Source of the DNA: Atopobium sp. oral taxon 416
Lineage (GTDB): Bacteria; Actinomycetota; Coriobacteriia; Coriobacteriales; Atopobiaceae
Assembly (NCBI RefSeq): GCF_018128285.1
Contig: NZ_CP072380.1
Coordinates: 1,922,001-1,986,000, forward strand
Direction of reading: 5' to 3'
Length of the DNA stretch: 64,000 nt
Each line of letters begins with the position of its first letter. Position 1 is the stretch's first letter. The translations under genes and the position numbers were made by a program. Below, one piece after another: positions 8,506-18,005 of the stretch. The notes below the pieces were generated by a model. The model had not been told where the DNA came from. It ran no database searches and worked only from the letters and a program-made list of their open reading frames with translations.

Positions 8506-9256
8506 GAGATTCCTCCTGCGACTTCTTTGCACGGTTCAGCGCAATCGTCACACCGTCGCCATCTGAGGCGGGTTGATACGTGATCGTCCCACCGTTGTCC
8601 TCATCCTCGTCGCTGTCGTCGCCGCTCCTGTTCTCCTCATCAGTTGTATCTGAGGATTCCGGCGCGCTCTCAGACTCGGTTGTCGTGCCCGCGGTGATCT
8701 CGCCTTTGATTGCGTCTGAAGTGTCATCCTCTTTGATCTGGTCAGGCTCCTCCGGAGCTAAGAACTCGATGTTGAGGAGGCCGATCTTGTCGCCGCAGAG
8801 CTGCATGAGGCCTTCCTTCAGCTTCTCCTGTAGCTCCGGACCCCTCGTGACGACTGAGAGCGAATAGTGCGGGCGCAGGGTGATAGAGACATTCACATCT
8901 CCCTGTTTGCCTTCGGTCACGGTCACGCGAGTCGCCTCACAGGAGCCATCCTCCTCGGTGAGGTAGCGGGCCTGGGAGGCGATTGCGTCGCGGGTGACAG
9001 TGAGGGTACCCTCATCCTCGTCGATCACGAGTGCGTTGGGGCCTTTCCGTTTTGCCAGGGCGCTAATCCACATGACCAGAGCGCCGATCAGTGAAATCGC
9101 CAGGCAGATCTGCACCGCGTAGCTATAGTACGTATTGGCGAAAAGCCGCCGTGCTTGGATAACGTAGGGGCCATATAAGGTCAGGCCCAGCGCCGCTGCC
9201 GCAAAGACGGTTGCCAAAAACCACAGGGTCATGCAGAGCTTTTTGAGAAAACTCAT
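8495..9256 (-). CDS. amaP: alkaline shock response membrane anchor protein AmaP
   Basis: Membrane protein that anchors Asp23-type proteins to the inner face of the cytoplasmic membrane. Seen: two N-terminal hydrophobic spans (about residues 4-30 and 40-62), then an Asp23-like soluble domain containing DVNVSITLRPHYSLS, and a long acidic Ser/Asp/Glu-rich tail of about 80 residues before the stop. ATG 9256 is preceded by GGAGG at a good distance; the frame upstream of it (MLTPARV...) is probably untranslated. First gene of the amaP-DUF2273-asp23 operon. Confidence 0.85.
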   Translation of the reverse strand: MSFLKKLCMTLWFLATVFAAAALGLTLYGPYVIQARRLFANTYYSYAVQICLAISLIGALVMWISALAKRKGPNALVIDEDEGTLTVTRDAIASQARYLTEEDGSCEATRVTVTEGKQGDVNVSITLRPHYSLSVVTRGPELQEKLKEGLMQLCGDKIGLLNIEFLAPEEPDQIKEDDTSDAIKGEITAGTTTESESAPESSDTTDEENRSGDDSDEDEDNGGTITYQPASDGDGVTIALNRAKKSQEESHEQ

Positions 9257-9480
9257 TGCGATTAGCCTCCAAAACCAGCTGCAGACACGCGCAGGTGTCA
9301 GCATGTATCACATAGTTTCAGGATACCCTAATTGAGCCTTTAATAGAGTTGGCGAAACCAATTTTCGCAGTGGGATACCATAGGAACCAACACCTCAAGG
9401 CAGGAAGTACAGAAAGTTTCAACTGATTGAAATAGTTGGGCTCTATCATAGGGGACATTGCCCATCAGAAAGGGAGAGTC

Positions 9481-10350
9481 ATGAGGATCGACACTATTCT
9501 CGCGCGCAAACAGACCTATTCCTACGAGATCTTCCCTCCCCGGGGTGAGCTGCCCTTGCAGCAGGCTAAGGAGATCGCAGGTGAGCTGGCCCAAGACCAT
9601 CCTGATTGGATCTCCACCACCTTCTCCGCTGGTGGTCACGGCAACTCACAGAATGTCGCCGCGATCTGTGCACAGACCCAAAATGAGCTCGGCGTCACCG
9701 CTCTGGCACACCTCACCTGCATGGGGTCCACCAAGGAGGACGTTGACTACTACCTGGATACCCTCGAGCATGACGGGATCCAGAACGTCCTTGCACTGCG
9801 CGGAGACAAGACTGCGGGCAAAGAGCCTAAGGACTTCCGCTACGCTTCAGACCTGATCGCCTACATTAAGGAGCACCACCCCAGCCTATGCTGTGGGGCC
9901 GCCTGTTATCCGGAGGGCCACATCGAGACCAAGAATATAAAGGAGTCGATGGAGGTCATGAAGTACAAGCAGGATGCCGGGGCGGATTTCTTTGTGACCC
10001 AGCTCTTCTTCGACAATGAGTACTTCTACCGATTCCGCGAGAGCTGCGCCAGAAGCCGCATCAAGCGCCCGATCGTCGTCGGGATCATGCCGTTCACCTC
10101 ACAGAAGCAGATCCAACGCATAGCGTTCACCTGCGGGGCTTCGATCCCCTCGGCGGTGATCAAGCGCATCATTGCGGCCGGAGACGATAGAGACAAACAG
10201 GCGCAGGCCGGCCTGGAATATGCAATCGAGCAGCTCCAGGACCTCGCCCAAAACGGGGTCGATGGGCTACATATCTATACCATGAACAAACTGCAGGTGG
10301 CACACCAGATCCATTCAGCACTAAAGGAGTGTGGTTACCTTGCCGCATGA
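9481..10350 (+). CDS. metF: methylenetetrahydrofolate reductase
   Basis: Reduces 5,10-methylene-tetrahydrofolate to 5-methyl-tetrahydrofolate, the methyl donor of methionine synthase; a flavoprotein TIM barrel. Seen: 289 residues, SYEIFPPRG at the N-terminus with the catalytic glutamate, NVLALRGDK, a CYPEGHIE block and QLFFDNEYFY. The ATG at 9481 follows AAAGGGAGAGTC; the ORF is open 15 codons upstream but without a better site. It heads an overlapping three-gene cluster with the two parts of MetH, so enzyme and methyl donor are made together. Confidence 0.95.
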   Translation: MRIDTILARKQTYSYEIFPPRGELPLQQAKEIAGELAQDHPDWISTTFSAGGHGNSQNVAAICAQTQNELGVTALAHLTCMGSTKEDVDYYLDTLEHDGIQNVLALRGDKTAGKEPKDFRYASDLIAYIKEHHPSLCCGAACYPEGHIETKNIKESMEVMKYKQDAGADFFVTQLFFDNEYFYRFRESCARSRIKRPIVVGIMPFTSQKQIQRIAFTCGASIPSAVIKRIIAAGDDRDKQAQAGLEYAIEQLQDLAQNGVDGLHIYTMNKLQVAHQIHSALKECGYLAA

Positions 10351-11059
10351 GCACGCCGTCTTACATTTTGAAAGCCCTACGATTGAGCGCTCAGAGGTTC
10401 TGCGCTATATGGGCTATCACGGACAGAAATACAGCGACGAAATCAGCCAGGACCTCGAGACACAGATACAGGCTGCCAGAGATATCTCGAAGCCTGCCGC
10501 GGTTGCCGACATCTTCGATGTGGGCACAATCACTGAGGATCCCAACCCTCAGGTCACCCTTAAAGACACCTCACTGGTTCTTAAGGGCAAAGGCATTGTC
10601 AAACATCTGAAAGACGCCAAACAGGTCGGTGTCTTCGCCGCGACCCTGGGCATGACTGACGAGCGAGAACTGAGGCGGTTGGCGCTTACGAACAAACTCG
10701 GACAGATCTTCTTCGACGCAGCTTCAACCGCCCTGATCGAGCGGGTATGTGACGAGGTGGAAGCCCACTATGTGAGCTATGGCGCTGAGCACCACCTTTA
10801 CACCAATTGGCGCTTCTCGCCGGGCTACGGGGATCTACCCCTCGCAACGCAGCCGACGCTGCTGGCGGCCTTGAACGCCCAGAGCCGTATCGGTATCAGC
10901 CTCTCGCCGTCGCTCTTGATGACCCCGACCAAGAGTGTGACCGCGATCATCGGCTTCTTCACCGAGCCGCAGCGCTCCTCACATCTCACCTGTGCAGGCT
11001 GCGTCTGCCGTGACTTCTGCAGCCTGAGAGAGCGTGGGGTGACCTGCTATGGGAGGTAA
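10331..11059 (+). CDS. vitamin B12-dependent methionine synthase, activation domain as a separate protein
   Basis: Corresponds to the C-terminal AdoMet-binding domain of MetH, which lets the oxidised cob(II)alamin cofactor be reductively re-methylated. Seen: 242 residues with the block RFSPGYGDLPL, followed by IGISLSPSLLMTPTKSVTAIIGF, both typical of this domain, and a cysteine-rich end CAGCVCRDFCSLRERGVTC. It starts inside metF (GTG 10331, or TTG 10340 at a better distance from AAAGGAG) and its end overlaps metH by 11 bases. The split arrangement, with the activation domain apart from the catalytic part, is known in several anaerobic lineages. Confidence 0.9.
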   Translation: MVTLPHEHAVLHFESPTIERSEVLRYMGYHGQKYSDEISQDLETQIQAARDISKPAAVADIFDVGTITEDPNPQVTLKDTSLVLKGKGIVKHLKDAKQVGVFAATLGMTDERELRRLALTNKLGQIFFDAASTALIERVCDEVEAHYVSYGAEHHLYTNWRFSPGYGDLPLATQPTLLAALNAQSRIGISLSPSLLMTPTKSVTAIIGFFTEPQRSSHLTCAGCVCRDFCSLRERGVTCYGR

Positions 11060-13520
11060 GACTGTAGAGACGCTCTACCCAGTAGGCGTGAAACGTCCCT
11101 TAAAGATCAAAGATTCGAATCTCCAAGAAGTGCTCGAAGGCAAGCGTTTTCTGCTCGTCGACGGCGCAATGGGTACCTCCTTGCAAGCCCACGGAATGCC
11201 TGCCGGCGCCATCCCAGAACTCTTCAACCTCACCGATCCCGATACGATCACATCCATTCACACAAGCTTTGTAGAAGCCGGTGCAGAGGTGATCACCACT
11301 AACACTTTTGGAGCTAACGCCCAAAAACTTGCCGGGCGGGCAAGCGTTCGGGAAGTCTTCCAGGCTGCAGTAGCCTGCGCCCAAAAAAGCGGGGCACACT
11401 ACATCGCCGCGGATATCGGCCCAATCGGTTCCCTGTTAGAGCCAATGGGAGCGATGAAATTCGAGGAGGCCTACGACCTCTTCACAGAGGAAGTCCGAGC
11501 TGCAACCGACGCAGGTGCAAACCTTATCCTGATTGAGACCATGGCTGATTTGAAGGAAGCCAAATCAGCGCTTTTGGCTGCCAAAGAGAACTCTGACCTG
11601 CCTGTGTTGGTGACCATGACGTTCGAAGAGGACGGCAGAACCTTCCTGGGAACCACCCCGGAAGTCGCTGCTGTAACCCTGCAGGCCCTCGGCGCCAATG
11701 CGGTCGGCATCAACTGCTCGCTCGGACCCGCGAAGACCGCAGGGCTTTTGGATCAAATGATCCCCTATCTCGACGCACCGGTCATGGTGCAACCCAACGC
11801 TGGCCTGCCCACGGTCAAAGATGGTAAGACCACCTACGATGTGGATGCGGCTACCTTTGCCCACGATATGGAGCAGATGGTCAAACACGGCGCCTCGATC
11901 ATCGGCGCTTGCTGCGGCTCCACCCCGGCATACACCGCGAAGGAGAGAGAGCTGCTCGAGCGCTACAAGAGCCCTCAACCTCATGAGCACAACCACGATC
12001 TGACGCTCGCGAGCGCCCAAACCCTGTTCTCTTTGCCGGAAGGCCATATCGGCGTGATCGGTGAGCGCATCAACCCCACCGGCAAGAAGAAGGTCAAGGC
12101 TGCCCTTCGGGACAACGAGCTCGACTATCTGCTCACCTTAGCGATCCAACAGGAGAAGGATGGGGCGCAGGTGCTCGATATCAACGTTGGGCTCCCCGAA
12201 GTCGACGAAGTGAAAACCCTCAAGTGTACCGTCGACGCGATAGGCACGGTCTCCTCGCTTCCAGTGCAGGTCGATTCCTCCAATTCTAAAGCGGTAGAGA
12301 CGGTGGTCCGCAGCTATGCGGGCAAGCCTCTGATCAACTCGACCAATGGCCGCAGGGACATTATGGATCAGGTAATCCCGATCGCCGCCCACTACGGCTG
12401 CGCATTGGTGTGCCTGACACTGGACGAAAATGGTATCCCCAACACCGTTGAGGGACGTTTAGCAATTGTCAATAAGATCTACAGGAGGGCCCAGGAGTAC
12501 CACATCCCGCCACAGGATCTCATGTTTGACTGCTTAGCTCTGGCCGCCTCGACCGACCAGAGCGCCCCCAGGACTATTCTGGACTCAATCCGCGCGATCA
12601 AGCAGGAGCTGCCAGGTGTGCGCACCGTGTTAGGTGTCTCCAACATCAGCTTCGGCCTTCCCTATCGTTCACTCATCAATGCTACCTTCCTGTCTGCCGC
12701 CTTTGCCGCAGGGCTCGACTTGGCAATCGTGAACCCGGGACAGCAGCGGATCCACGACGCAATCGACGCTTGGAGAGTCCTTTCCGGCGAAGATAGAGCG
12801 GCACAGCACTATTGCACAGTCAACGCTACGAGAACCGATGCAAAGCCACAGGCACAGACTGCTGCTTCCTCCCAAGAGAGCGCGGATATCGATGAGAGCG
12901 ATCCAGAGAAGGCTATCTACCAGTTGGTCCTGCAGGGCCGTGAAGGACCGATCCCGGAGCTGACCAAGAAATTGATCCAAGAGCATGACCCGCTCTATCC
13001 GATCGACCATGTCCTGATCCCCGCACTCAACGACGTAGGCGATCGCTTCGAGAGAGGCACGTTCTTCCTGCCACAGCTTATGGCATCCGCGCAGGCCGCC
13101 AAGGCGGGTTTCAACACAATCCGGGATTTCCAGCCCTCAAATAAGGCGCCCCTCAAGGGCAAAATCGTGCTCTGCACCGTCAAAGGCGACATCCACGATA
13201 TGGGCAAGAATATCCTGAAGATGCTGATGGAAAACTATGGCTACCAGGTGATCGATCTGGGACGTGATGTCGAACCGGAACAGGTTGTGGAGGCTGTCAA
13301 GAAAGACCACGTACAGCTCTGCGGGTTGTCGGCGCTCATGACGACAACGCTGCCAGCAATGAAAGAGACCATTGAGTTGCTCCACAAAGAGACGCCCTGG
13401 TGCAAGATTGTCGTCGGCGGTGCGGTGCTCAACGCTGAATATGCTAAGATGGTCGGTGCCGATTACTACGCCAAAGACGCGAACCAAGGAGTCAAGATCG
13501 CCGAGCAGGTGTTGGGATAG
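11049..13520 (+). CDS. metH: cobalamin-dependent methionine synthase, catalytic part (no activation domain)
   Basis: Transfers the methyl group of methyl-tetrahydrofolate through cobalamin to homocysteine. Seen in order: homocysteine S-methyltransferase domain (about 1-300; zinc ligands in GINCS and in GACCGSTP), pterin-binding domain (about 325-590; GERINPTGKK), the cobalamin cap helix region (about 620-710) and the Rossmann B12 domain (about 715-823) with DIHDMGKNIL, where the histidine is the lower axial ligand of cobalt. At 823 residues it lacks only the activation domain, which the overlapping upstream gene encodes. B12 is needed, fitting the cobalamin-riboswitch operon near 27 kb. Confidence 0.96.
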   Translation: MGGKTVETLYPVGVKRPLKIKDSNLQEVLEGKRFLLVDGAMGTSLQAHGMPAGAIPELFNLTDPDTITSIHTSFVEAGAEVITTNTFGANAQKLAGRASVREVFQAAVACAQKSGAHYIAADIGPIGSLLEPMGAMKFEEAYDLFTEEVRAATDAGANLILIETMADLKEAKSALLAAKENSDLPVLVTMTFEEDGRTFLGTTPEVAAVTLQALGANAVGINCSLGPAKTAGLLDQMIPYLDAPVMVQPNAGLPTVKDGKTTYDVDAATFAHDMEQMVKHGASIIGACCGSTPAYTAKERELLERYKSPQPHEHNHDLTLASAQTLFSLPEGHIGVIGERINPTGKKKVKAALRDNELDYLLTLAIQQEKDGAQVLDINVGLPEVDEVKTLKCTVDAIGTVSSLPVQVDSSNSKAVETVVRSYAGKPLINSTNGRRDIMDQVIPIAAHYGCALVCLTLDENGIPNTVEGRLAIVNKIYRRAQEYHIPPQDLMFDCLALAASTDQSAPRTILDSIRAIKQELPGVRTVLGVSNISFGLPYRSLINATFLSAAFAAGLDLAIVNPGQQRIHDAIDAWRVLSGEDRAAQHYCTVNATRTDAKPQAQTAASSQESADIDESDPEKAIYQLVLQGREGPIPELTKKLIQEHDPLYPIDHVLIPALNDVGDRFERGTFFLPQLMASAQAAKAGFNTIRDFQPSNKAPLKGKIVLCTVKGDIHDMGKNILKMLMENYGYQVIDLGRDVEPEQVVEAVKKDHVQLCGLSALMTTTLPAMKETIELLHKETPWCKIVVGGAVLNAEYAKMVGADYYAKDANQGVKIAEQVLG

Positions 13521-13628
13521 AGCAAACACTCACGTGACTACTCAGTGTGATCTACACACAAACGACTTCAGTAAAACCAATGCAGCCCCCTTCCTTTAAT
13601 GGGCGAGAGCTACATTCTCTTATACGTC

Positions 13629-14566
13629 TTACTGTTGGGCCTTTTCTTTCCCATCCGCAACCTGTCCCACCTGGTTCAGCCACACGTAGGTTACAAAACT
13701 GCTAACCTCGTCGACCAGGCCCCCTTTGCGGTACGCTATATACAGGTTGCGCTCACCGGGAGCTCCTTTGATCTCAAAGGAGCAGAACCTTCTTTTTTTC
13801 CACGGTCGGCTACCACACGCTCGAACACGATCATGATCCCATACCCACATTCAACCAGGTTCTCGGTCGTCTCCTGATCGTTGATCCAGGCACCGACGCG
13901 TAACTTCCGTTCGTCTATGTTAAGGGCATCCAAGATCCGACCCACTATCATCCTGCTGGCACTGCTTTCGCGACGCAGCACGAGGTTTCATGCAAGAGCA
14001 GCGAGCGTACTTCTTCGATCGTCAGTTCCTTTTCGGGATACTGCTCACTCACAGGTATCACTGGCACGAGCCGATCCCGGCCAAAGGGAATGCATTCCAA
14101 GCTCTCCTCGTCGGCGTTCATACCGATCAAACCGACATCGTAGATCCCCTCGGTGAGGCCAGTGATAGAGACCGGTGATAATATCACGGAAGCCACTCTG
14201 TGAGATCATGAATTCGGTTTCAAGATGCTCCTGGGTGAAGCTTTTCAAGATGTCCGGCAACAGATACGCAGAAAGGATTGCGGAAGCCCCGAGATAGATC
14301 GTGTTGTTCTTTCGTGTTCGGCTTGTCTCAACGAGGCGATCACACCTCGAGAGGATATGCTCGGCTTACTCAAACACCTTCGGTCCGACCGACGTCGTCT
14401 CAACACGCCTTGAGGTGCGCAGGACCAACGGGACTCTCAGCTCCTCCTAAAGGGTACGGCCATGGGTCGACACACTCAGCTGTGAGATACCGAACTTATC
14501 TGCGGCGCAGATGGAGCTCTCACACCGAATGACCGCCACAAATGGCTGGAGCTGTTTGAAATCCAT
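13629..14566 (-). pseudogene. LysR-family transcriptional regulator, broken
   Basis: On the minus strand the reading begins ATG 14566 with MDFKQLQPFVAV, then SQLSVSTHGRTL, a typical LysR winged helix-turn-helix start, and ends in an open frame finishing YVWLNQVGQVADGKEKAQQ at 13629. Between them pieces of the effector-binding domain (for example IYDVGLIGMNADEES and VGAWINDQETTENLVE) lie in different frames, with several shifts and an in-frame stop after the first helix. It faces metH tail to tail and may once have regulated methionine or sulfur genes, but that is a guess from position only. Confidence 0.75.
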
Positions 14567-14659
14567 AGATCCCTCTCTCTGTACCTACCTGCTGTATATC
14601 AAATCTTGGCATTCCCATAAACTACAGTTTACGGGATTTTGGCGTGACCCATACCTCAA

Positions 14660-15810
14660 TCGACGTGAATTTGCTGAGGTGTTGCCAAAACACACAGTTG
14701 CCGCTCTGCTGGCTTTTGCTTGTGTGCAATGTTTACGGCAGCGTTGATGTCTACGCTCACCAAGATGCTATCTTTGAGTTCGCTATAGGCCGCCTGTAAT
14801 GTGCTTGTCTAAGAAAAGGTGTGCTTACTTGTCAGCGGGCTTGTATTCGATCCCCACCCATACAGGATGCTTTGGACGTGTAGGTCTCTTTCTGCTGTAT
14901 GTATCGGTATGTAAGCTAGCGTTTGGACAACCTACAGGGAATCTGTATGAACACTTGATCATTCTTTCTGCCGTGGCTGCTTCCTGCTTGCATCCCATGG
15001 TGGATCCAACAATCAGTGTGTCTGTGTTCTTTCTGTATGCACAAGTTGGTGAGGGTGCATGGCGCTTTGAGCATGCAGTCTTGCACACGCCGACCCCCTT
15101 TGTCGGCTACCTGTCGGAACTTGCCTGTGTCTAGTCGGCTTTTCAGATACGCCAAGTGCCTGTTGCAATAGTGGTTGGCTGACTTGAGCTATCGCCTGCC
15201 AACCAAGCGCCCATGCTCTGAGGTGAGCCGTACGGCGAGATTGTTAGCTTCTATATCCACTCCCATAACACAGCACTCATTCAAGCTAAGGGGTTGTTGG
15301 GCTTTAAGCACATATTGGATTTTGAAAGCAGCTGTTGGTTGTTTAGAGAGGATACCCTTGATACACTGCCCCATCCAAACATCCGACATGGCCCGGATAG
15401 GTCTGTGTGAGCTGCCTGTGAGCGGGCAGTCTCTACAACCCGTTCGTGGGAAGTATCAGCAAGAACACACTACCTTTTGTCCTGTAGTGTGAGATCAACA
15501 CTTGAGGATAGCTGTAGTCGCCACTCTTGTATCTTCTCAATAGTATAGGGGAAGCTTTCAAGCTATAGGCGACACCCTTTATCGTGTGTGTGGCTACTTC
15601 AGCTTGCAACATCTTGTAGGTATCGTTGGTTTTGCACAGATGATAGTTGGTCTTTCAGCTGAAAAGCCCGCCTGCAATGAAGAGATGCTGCCTTGTTTGA
15701 TACAAAGCCTTGCTGTAGAGGTTGTTCGCATATAGGCAAAGACATTTCAACTTGCGATAGTGGTTGGCGCTGAGATGGCAGCTGTAGTTGGTTTGCACTC
15801 CATACTGCAT
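14660..15810 (-). pseudogene. TnpB-type RNA-guided nuclease of IS605, broken
   Basis: Minus-strand translation in shifting frames gives, in order, a start MQYGVQTNYSC at 15810, the RuvC-I piece GVDIEANNLAVRLTSEHG (near 15215-15270), a helical stretch, the piece KNDQVFIQIPCRLSKR, KETYTSKASCMGGDRIQAR, and the RuvC-III piece VSVDINAAVNIA (near 14725-14760). Order and spacing are those of TnpB, ancestor family of Cas12. Several in-frame stops and frame changes separate the pieces. It cannot make a working protein as read. Confidence 0.75.
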
Positions 15811-15959
15811 GCTTGTCTTACCTGCCTAAATATCGATAGCTTGCTGTATGCAATATATTCACTGACACCTAAGAGCAAGAAGCGCCACCTTGAACAATCA
15901 CTGTGAGCACAAAAACCCTTCGAGATACCTGCTTTGCTGCCACCTCATCTTTTCCACCA

Positions 15960-16300
15960 ACTATCAAAGGAAGACACTCATCACTTAGGTGATGATCACA
16001 GATATCACTTAGCTCTCACTAAAAAATCGCTCTGCAGCACACCATCCAAATACTCCACATGCAAACCGACAAAGACCATATCCACTACATGATCCAAACA
16101 CTCGTGCGTGCTTTGTATGCACTCACCGCCTTTCACATATGGGAGGCCCATGCATCATAGTTGTGCCATGTCTGCTGGCATGAACATATGTTCTGGTCAA
16201 GTGGATACTTCATTGCCACCACAGGTGAAGTCAGCACCGAAACCCTCAAACACTTGAAAGCTAAGGCAGACATGATTGGACGGCATCTCATCCTGCAAGC
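15960..16300 (+). pseudogene. IS200/IS605 Y1 transposase TnpA, broken
   Basis: Plus-strand pieces include MQTDKDHIHYMIQTLVRAL, where the HIH is the HUH metal-binding motif of Y1 transposases, then FHIWEAHAS, and EHMFWSSGYFIATTGEVST, where the tyrosine of GYF is at the position of the catalytic tyrosine. At least one in-frame stop and one shift interrupt it, and the N-terminal third is not readable. It lies divergent to the tnpB remnant. Confidence 0.7.
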
Positions 16301-16539
16301 TGAAGTTCCACAGGTTTCACGCCACAAATCTTCTATAAAGCACTGACTACTTGTACTGGTCTGTCTTCTCTACTTGCCTACGCAGAGAGCACTCTCACCG
16401 AAATCATTCCTTTACTAAAAGTCAGATTAAGCTAATATATTTTCATAAGTTAGCTCTAGCTTACTTATTGATAGTTCTCCTCCCTTCAACAGCAGAAGAT
16501 CTGAACAGGCAAGACAAATAATGGGAAAGGACGGTACAC

Positions 16540-17745
16540 GTGAAACCATTGAGAACACGATTGCTGGCGCTTGGGCTGACAGGCGCTCTGGCGCTCTCCC
16601 CTGCACTGGTGGGTTGTGGCCAGCCTACTCAATCACAGCAGGAGTCAACTCAGACTATAGAAAGCGACAGCCAACGACAGACGATTGAGATCAGCAGCAA
16701 GGATGACTTCAATAAGATCTACGACGATCTGAGTGGCTCCTATATCCTCACCGCAGATACCGACTTCGGTGGTGACACGATCGACTCGATCGGCGTCTTT
16801 GAGCCGAAGTCCGACGCAGAGGAGGATGCCGAAACGCCTAATCCTGATCGCGCCTTTACCGGCACCTTTGACGGCAACGGCCACACCCTATCAAACTTCA
16901 CGATCGATGCCGCAGACCAAAACGGTGTGGGCCTGTTTGGTTGTGTGACCGGTGAGAATTCTGGCGTACAGAATCTGCACGTAGAGAATATCACTGTAAC
17001 CGGTGGCAACTGCACCGGCGGCGTGATCGGCTATGCAGACTACGGCGCTCAAGTCGACAGTATCACCCTCGACGGGGACAATTCCGTACACGGCATCTCC
17101 CTGATCGGCGGGGTTGTCGGAGCTTCACACGCGGACATTACAAACTGCACGGCGACCGCAAACGTCACGCTCGCGCAGGCTGAGAAGCAAGGAGCAGGCG
17201 TGATCGTCGGCGGACAGGAAGATGGGAATCTGGAAAACTGTATCGCACACGGAACCGTTACCGCCCCTGATGGCTGCTACAGTATCGGCGGTCTGGCAGG
17301 CTGCTTCCACAACAGCCAGTATGCGAGAAACTGCACTGCGGAAGATATCACGATTGAGACCGGTGACAACTGCTGGCTGCTCGGCGGTCTGGCAGGCCAT
17401 TCCGGCACTTTTGAGGGTGACCCGACGTTGGTTGAGAACGGAAAAGTACAGAACGTATCGATCACCACCGGCGAAAACTCAGAGCGTATCGGTGGAATTA
17501 CCGGTGGCGGCTTCTATGCTTCTGCCTTTAAACAGTACTATCCGGAGCCTTCAAAATCTGAGATCAAGGATTGCAGCGTTTCCAACTTCACGGTCTCAAA
17601 CGGCAAATACGTCGGAGCCGCGGTGGGCTACACCTACGGTACAACCACCATTGATGGATTTGAGGGAACGATGACCTGGAATGGCTCAGAGAGCACTGAG
17701 GCAATCGGCGCAGACCAGAGCGTCAGCTTGGATGAGTTGATCTAA
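16540..17745 (+). CDS. GLUG-repeat surface lipoprotein
   Basis: Predicted lipoprotein: a basic start, a hydrophobic stretch and the lipobox LVGC (Cys at residue 26), so it would be lipidated by Lgt. The mature part has a beta-helix-like series of GLUG-type units, each about 35-45 residues with a GG[VL]xG core: GLFGCVTGEN, GGVIGYADYG, GGVVGASHAD, GAGVIVGGQEDG, GGLAGCFHN, GGLAGHSGT, GGITGGGFYA and GAAVGYTYG. Such repeats occur in surface proteins of gut and oral bacteria, often with adhesive or glycan-binding roles. The start is a GTG behind AAAGGACGG. A terminator follows. The function is not known. Confidence 0.8.
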   Translation: MKPLRTRLLALGLTGALALSPALVGCGQPTQSQQESTQTIESDSQRQTIEISSKDDFNKIYDDLSGSYILTADTDFGGDTIDSIGVFEPKSDAEEDAETPNPDRAFTGTFDGNGHTLSNFTIDAADQNGVGLFGCVTGENSGVQNLHVENITVTGGNCTGGVIGYADYGAQVDSITLDGDNSVHGISLIGGVVGASHADITNCTATANVTLAQAEKQGAGVIVGGQEDGNLENCIAHGTVTAPDGCYSIGGLAGCFHNSQYARNCTAEDITIETGDNCWLLGGLAGHSGTFEGDPTLVENGKVQNVSITTGENSERIGGITGGGFYASAFKQYYPEPSKSEIKDCSVSNFTVSNGKYVGAAVGYTYGTTTIDGFEGTMTWNGSESTEAIGADQSVSLDELI

Positions 17746-17815
17746 CAGCAGCTATGGAGCGTTCCACGCTCGATGAGATCCCTCCTATATGAAATGAGAC
17801 CTTTCTCTTTTCGTG

Positions 17816-17860
17816 GGCCGGACTGCGTGCGGTGTATTCCGTAGGTAGTCCGGTTTTCAT
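17816..17860 (+). terminator. terminator after the GLUG lipoprotein
   Basis: GCCGGACT and AGTCCGGT form an eight-pair stem around a 22-base loop that contains a weak inner pairing, followed by TTTTC. It lies about 70 bases after the lipoprotein stop codon. Confidence 0.6.
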
Positions 17861-18005
17861 AGAGGGATAAAAACAGAGGGAGGGCTACAGTTTCCAACAT
17901 AGGACGCTTTAAATCGCCTAGCACTAAAGTTGATGATGTAACGGCATTGCGAGAGGTGAGGCCATAGATGGGAGGAGCAAAATACACGCCCAAGAGCGGG
18001 CTCTT

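Larger units (their letters stand above)
14614..16346. mobile_element. decayed IS200/IS605-type element
   Basis: Two divergently oriented gene remnants, a Y1 (HUH) transposase on the plus strand and a TnpB on the minus strand, share a short central gap near 15810-15900, the layout of one IS605 sub-type. A near-perfect hairpin (CCCATAAACT, AC, AGTTTACGGG at 14614-14635) lies outside the tnpB end, where these elements carry subterminal palindromes. No further gene is visible here apart from these remains. Both reading frames contain many stops and shifts, so the element is dead. Boundaries are approximate. Confidence 0.7.

Noticed and set aside
9300-9480. SAM or cobalamin riboswitch before metF
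   Set aside because: No conserved core motifs found; the sequence shows no clear long stems.
17742-17993. 83-codon minus-strand ORF after the GLUG lipoprotein
   Set aside because: Runs through the lipoprotein terminator and has no family pattern.
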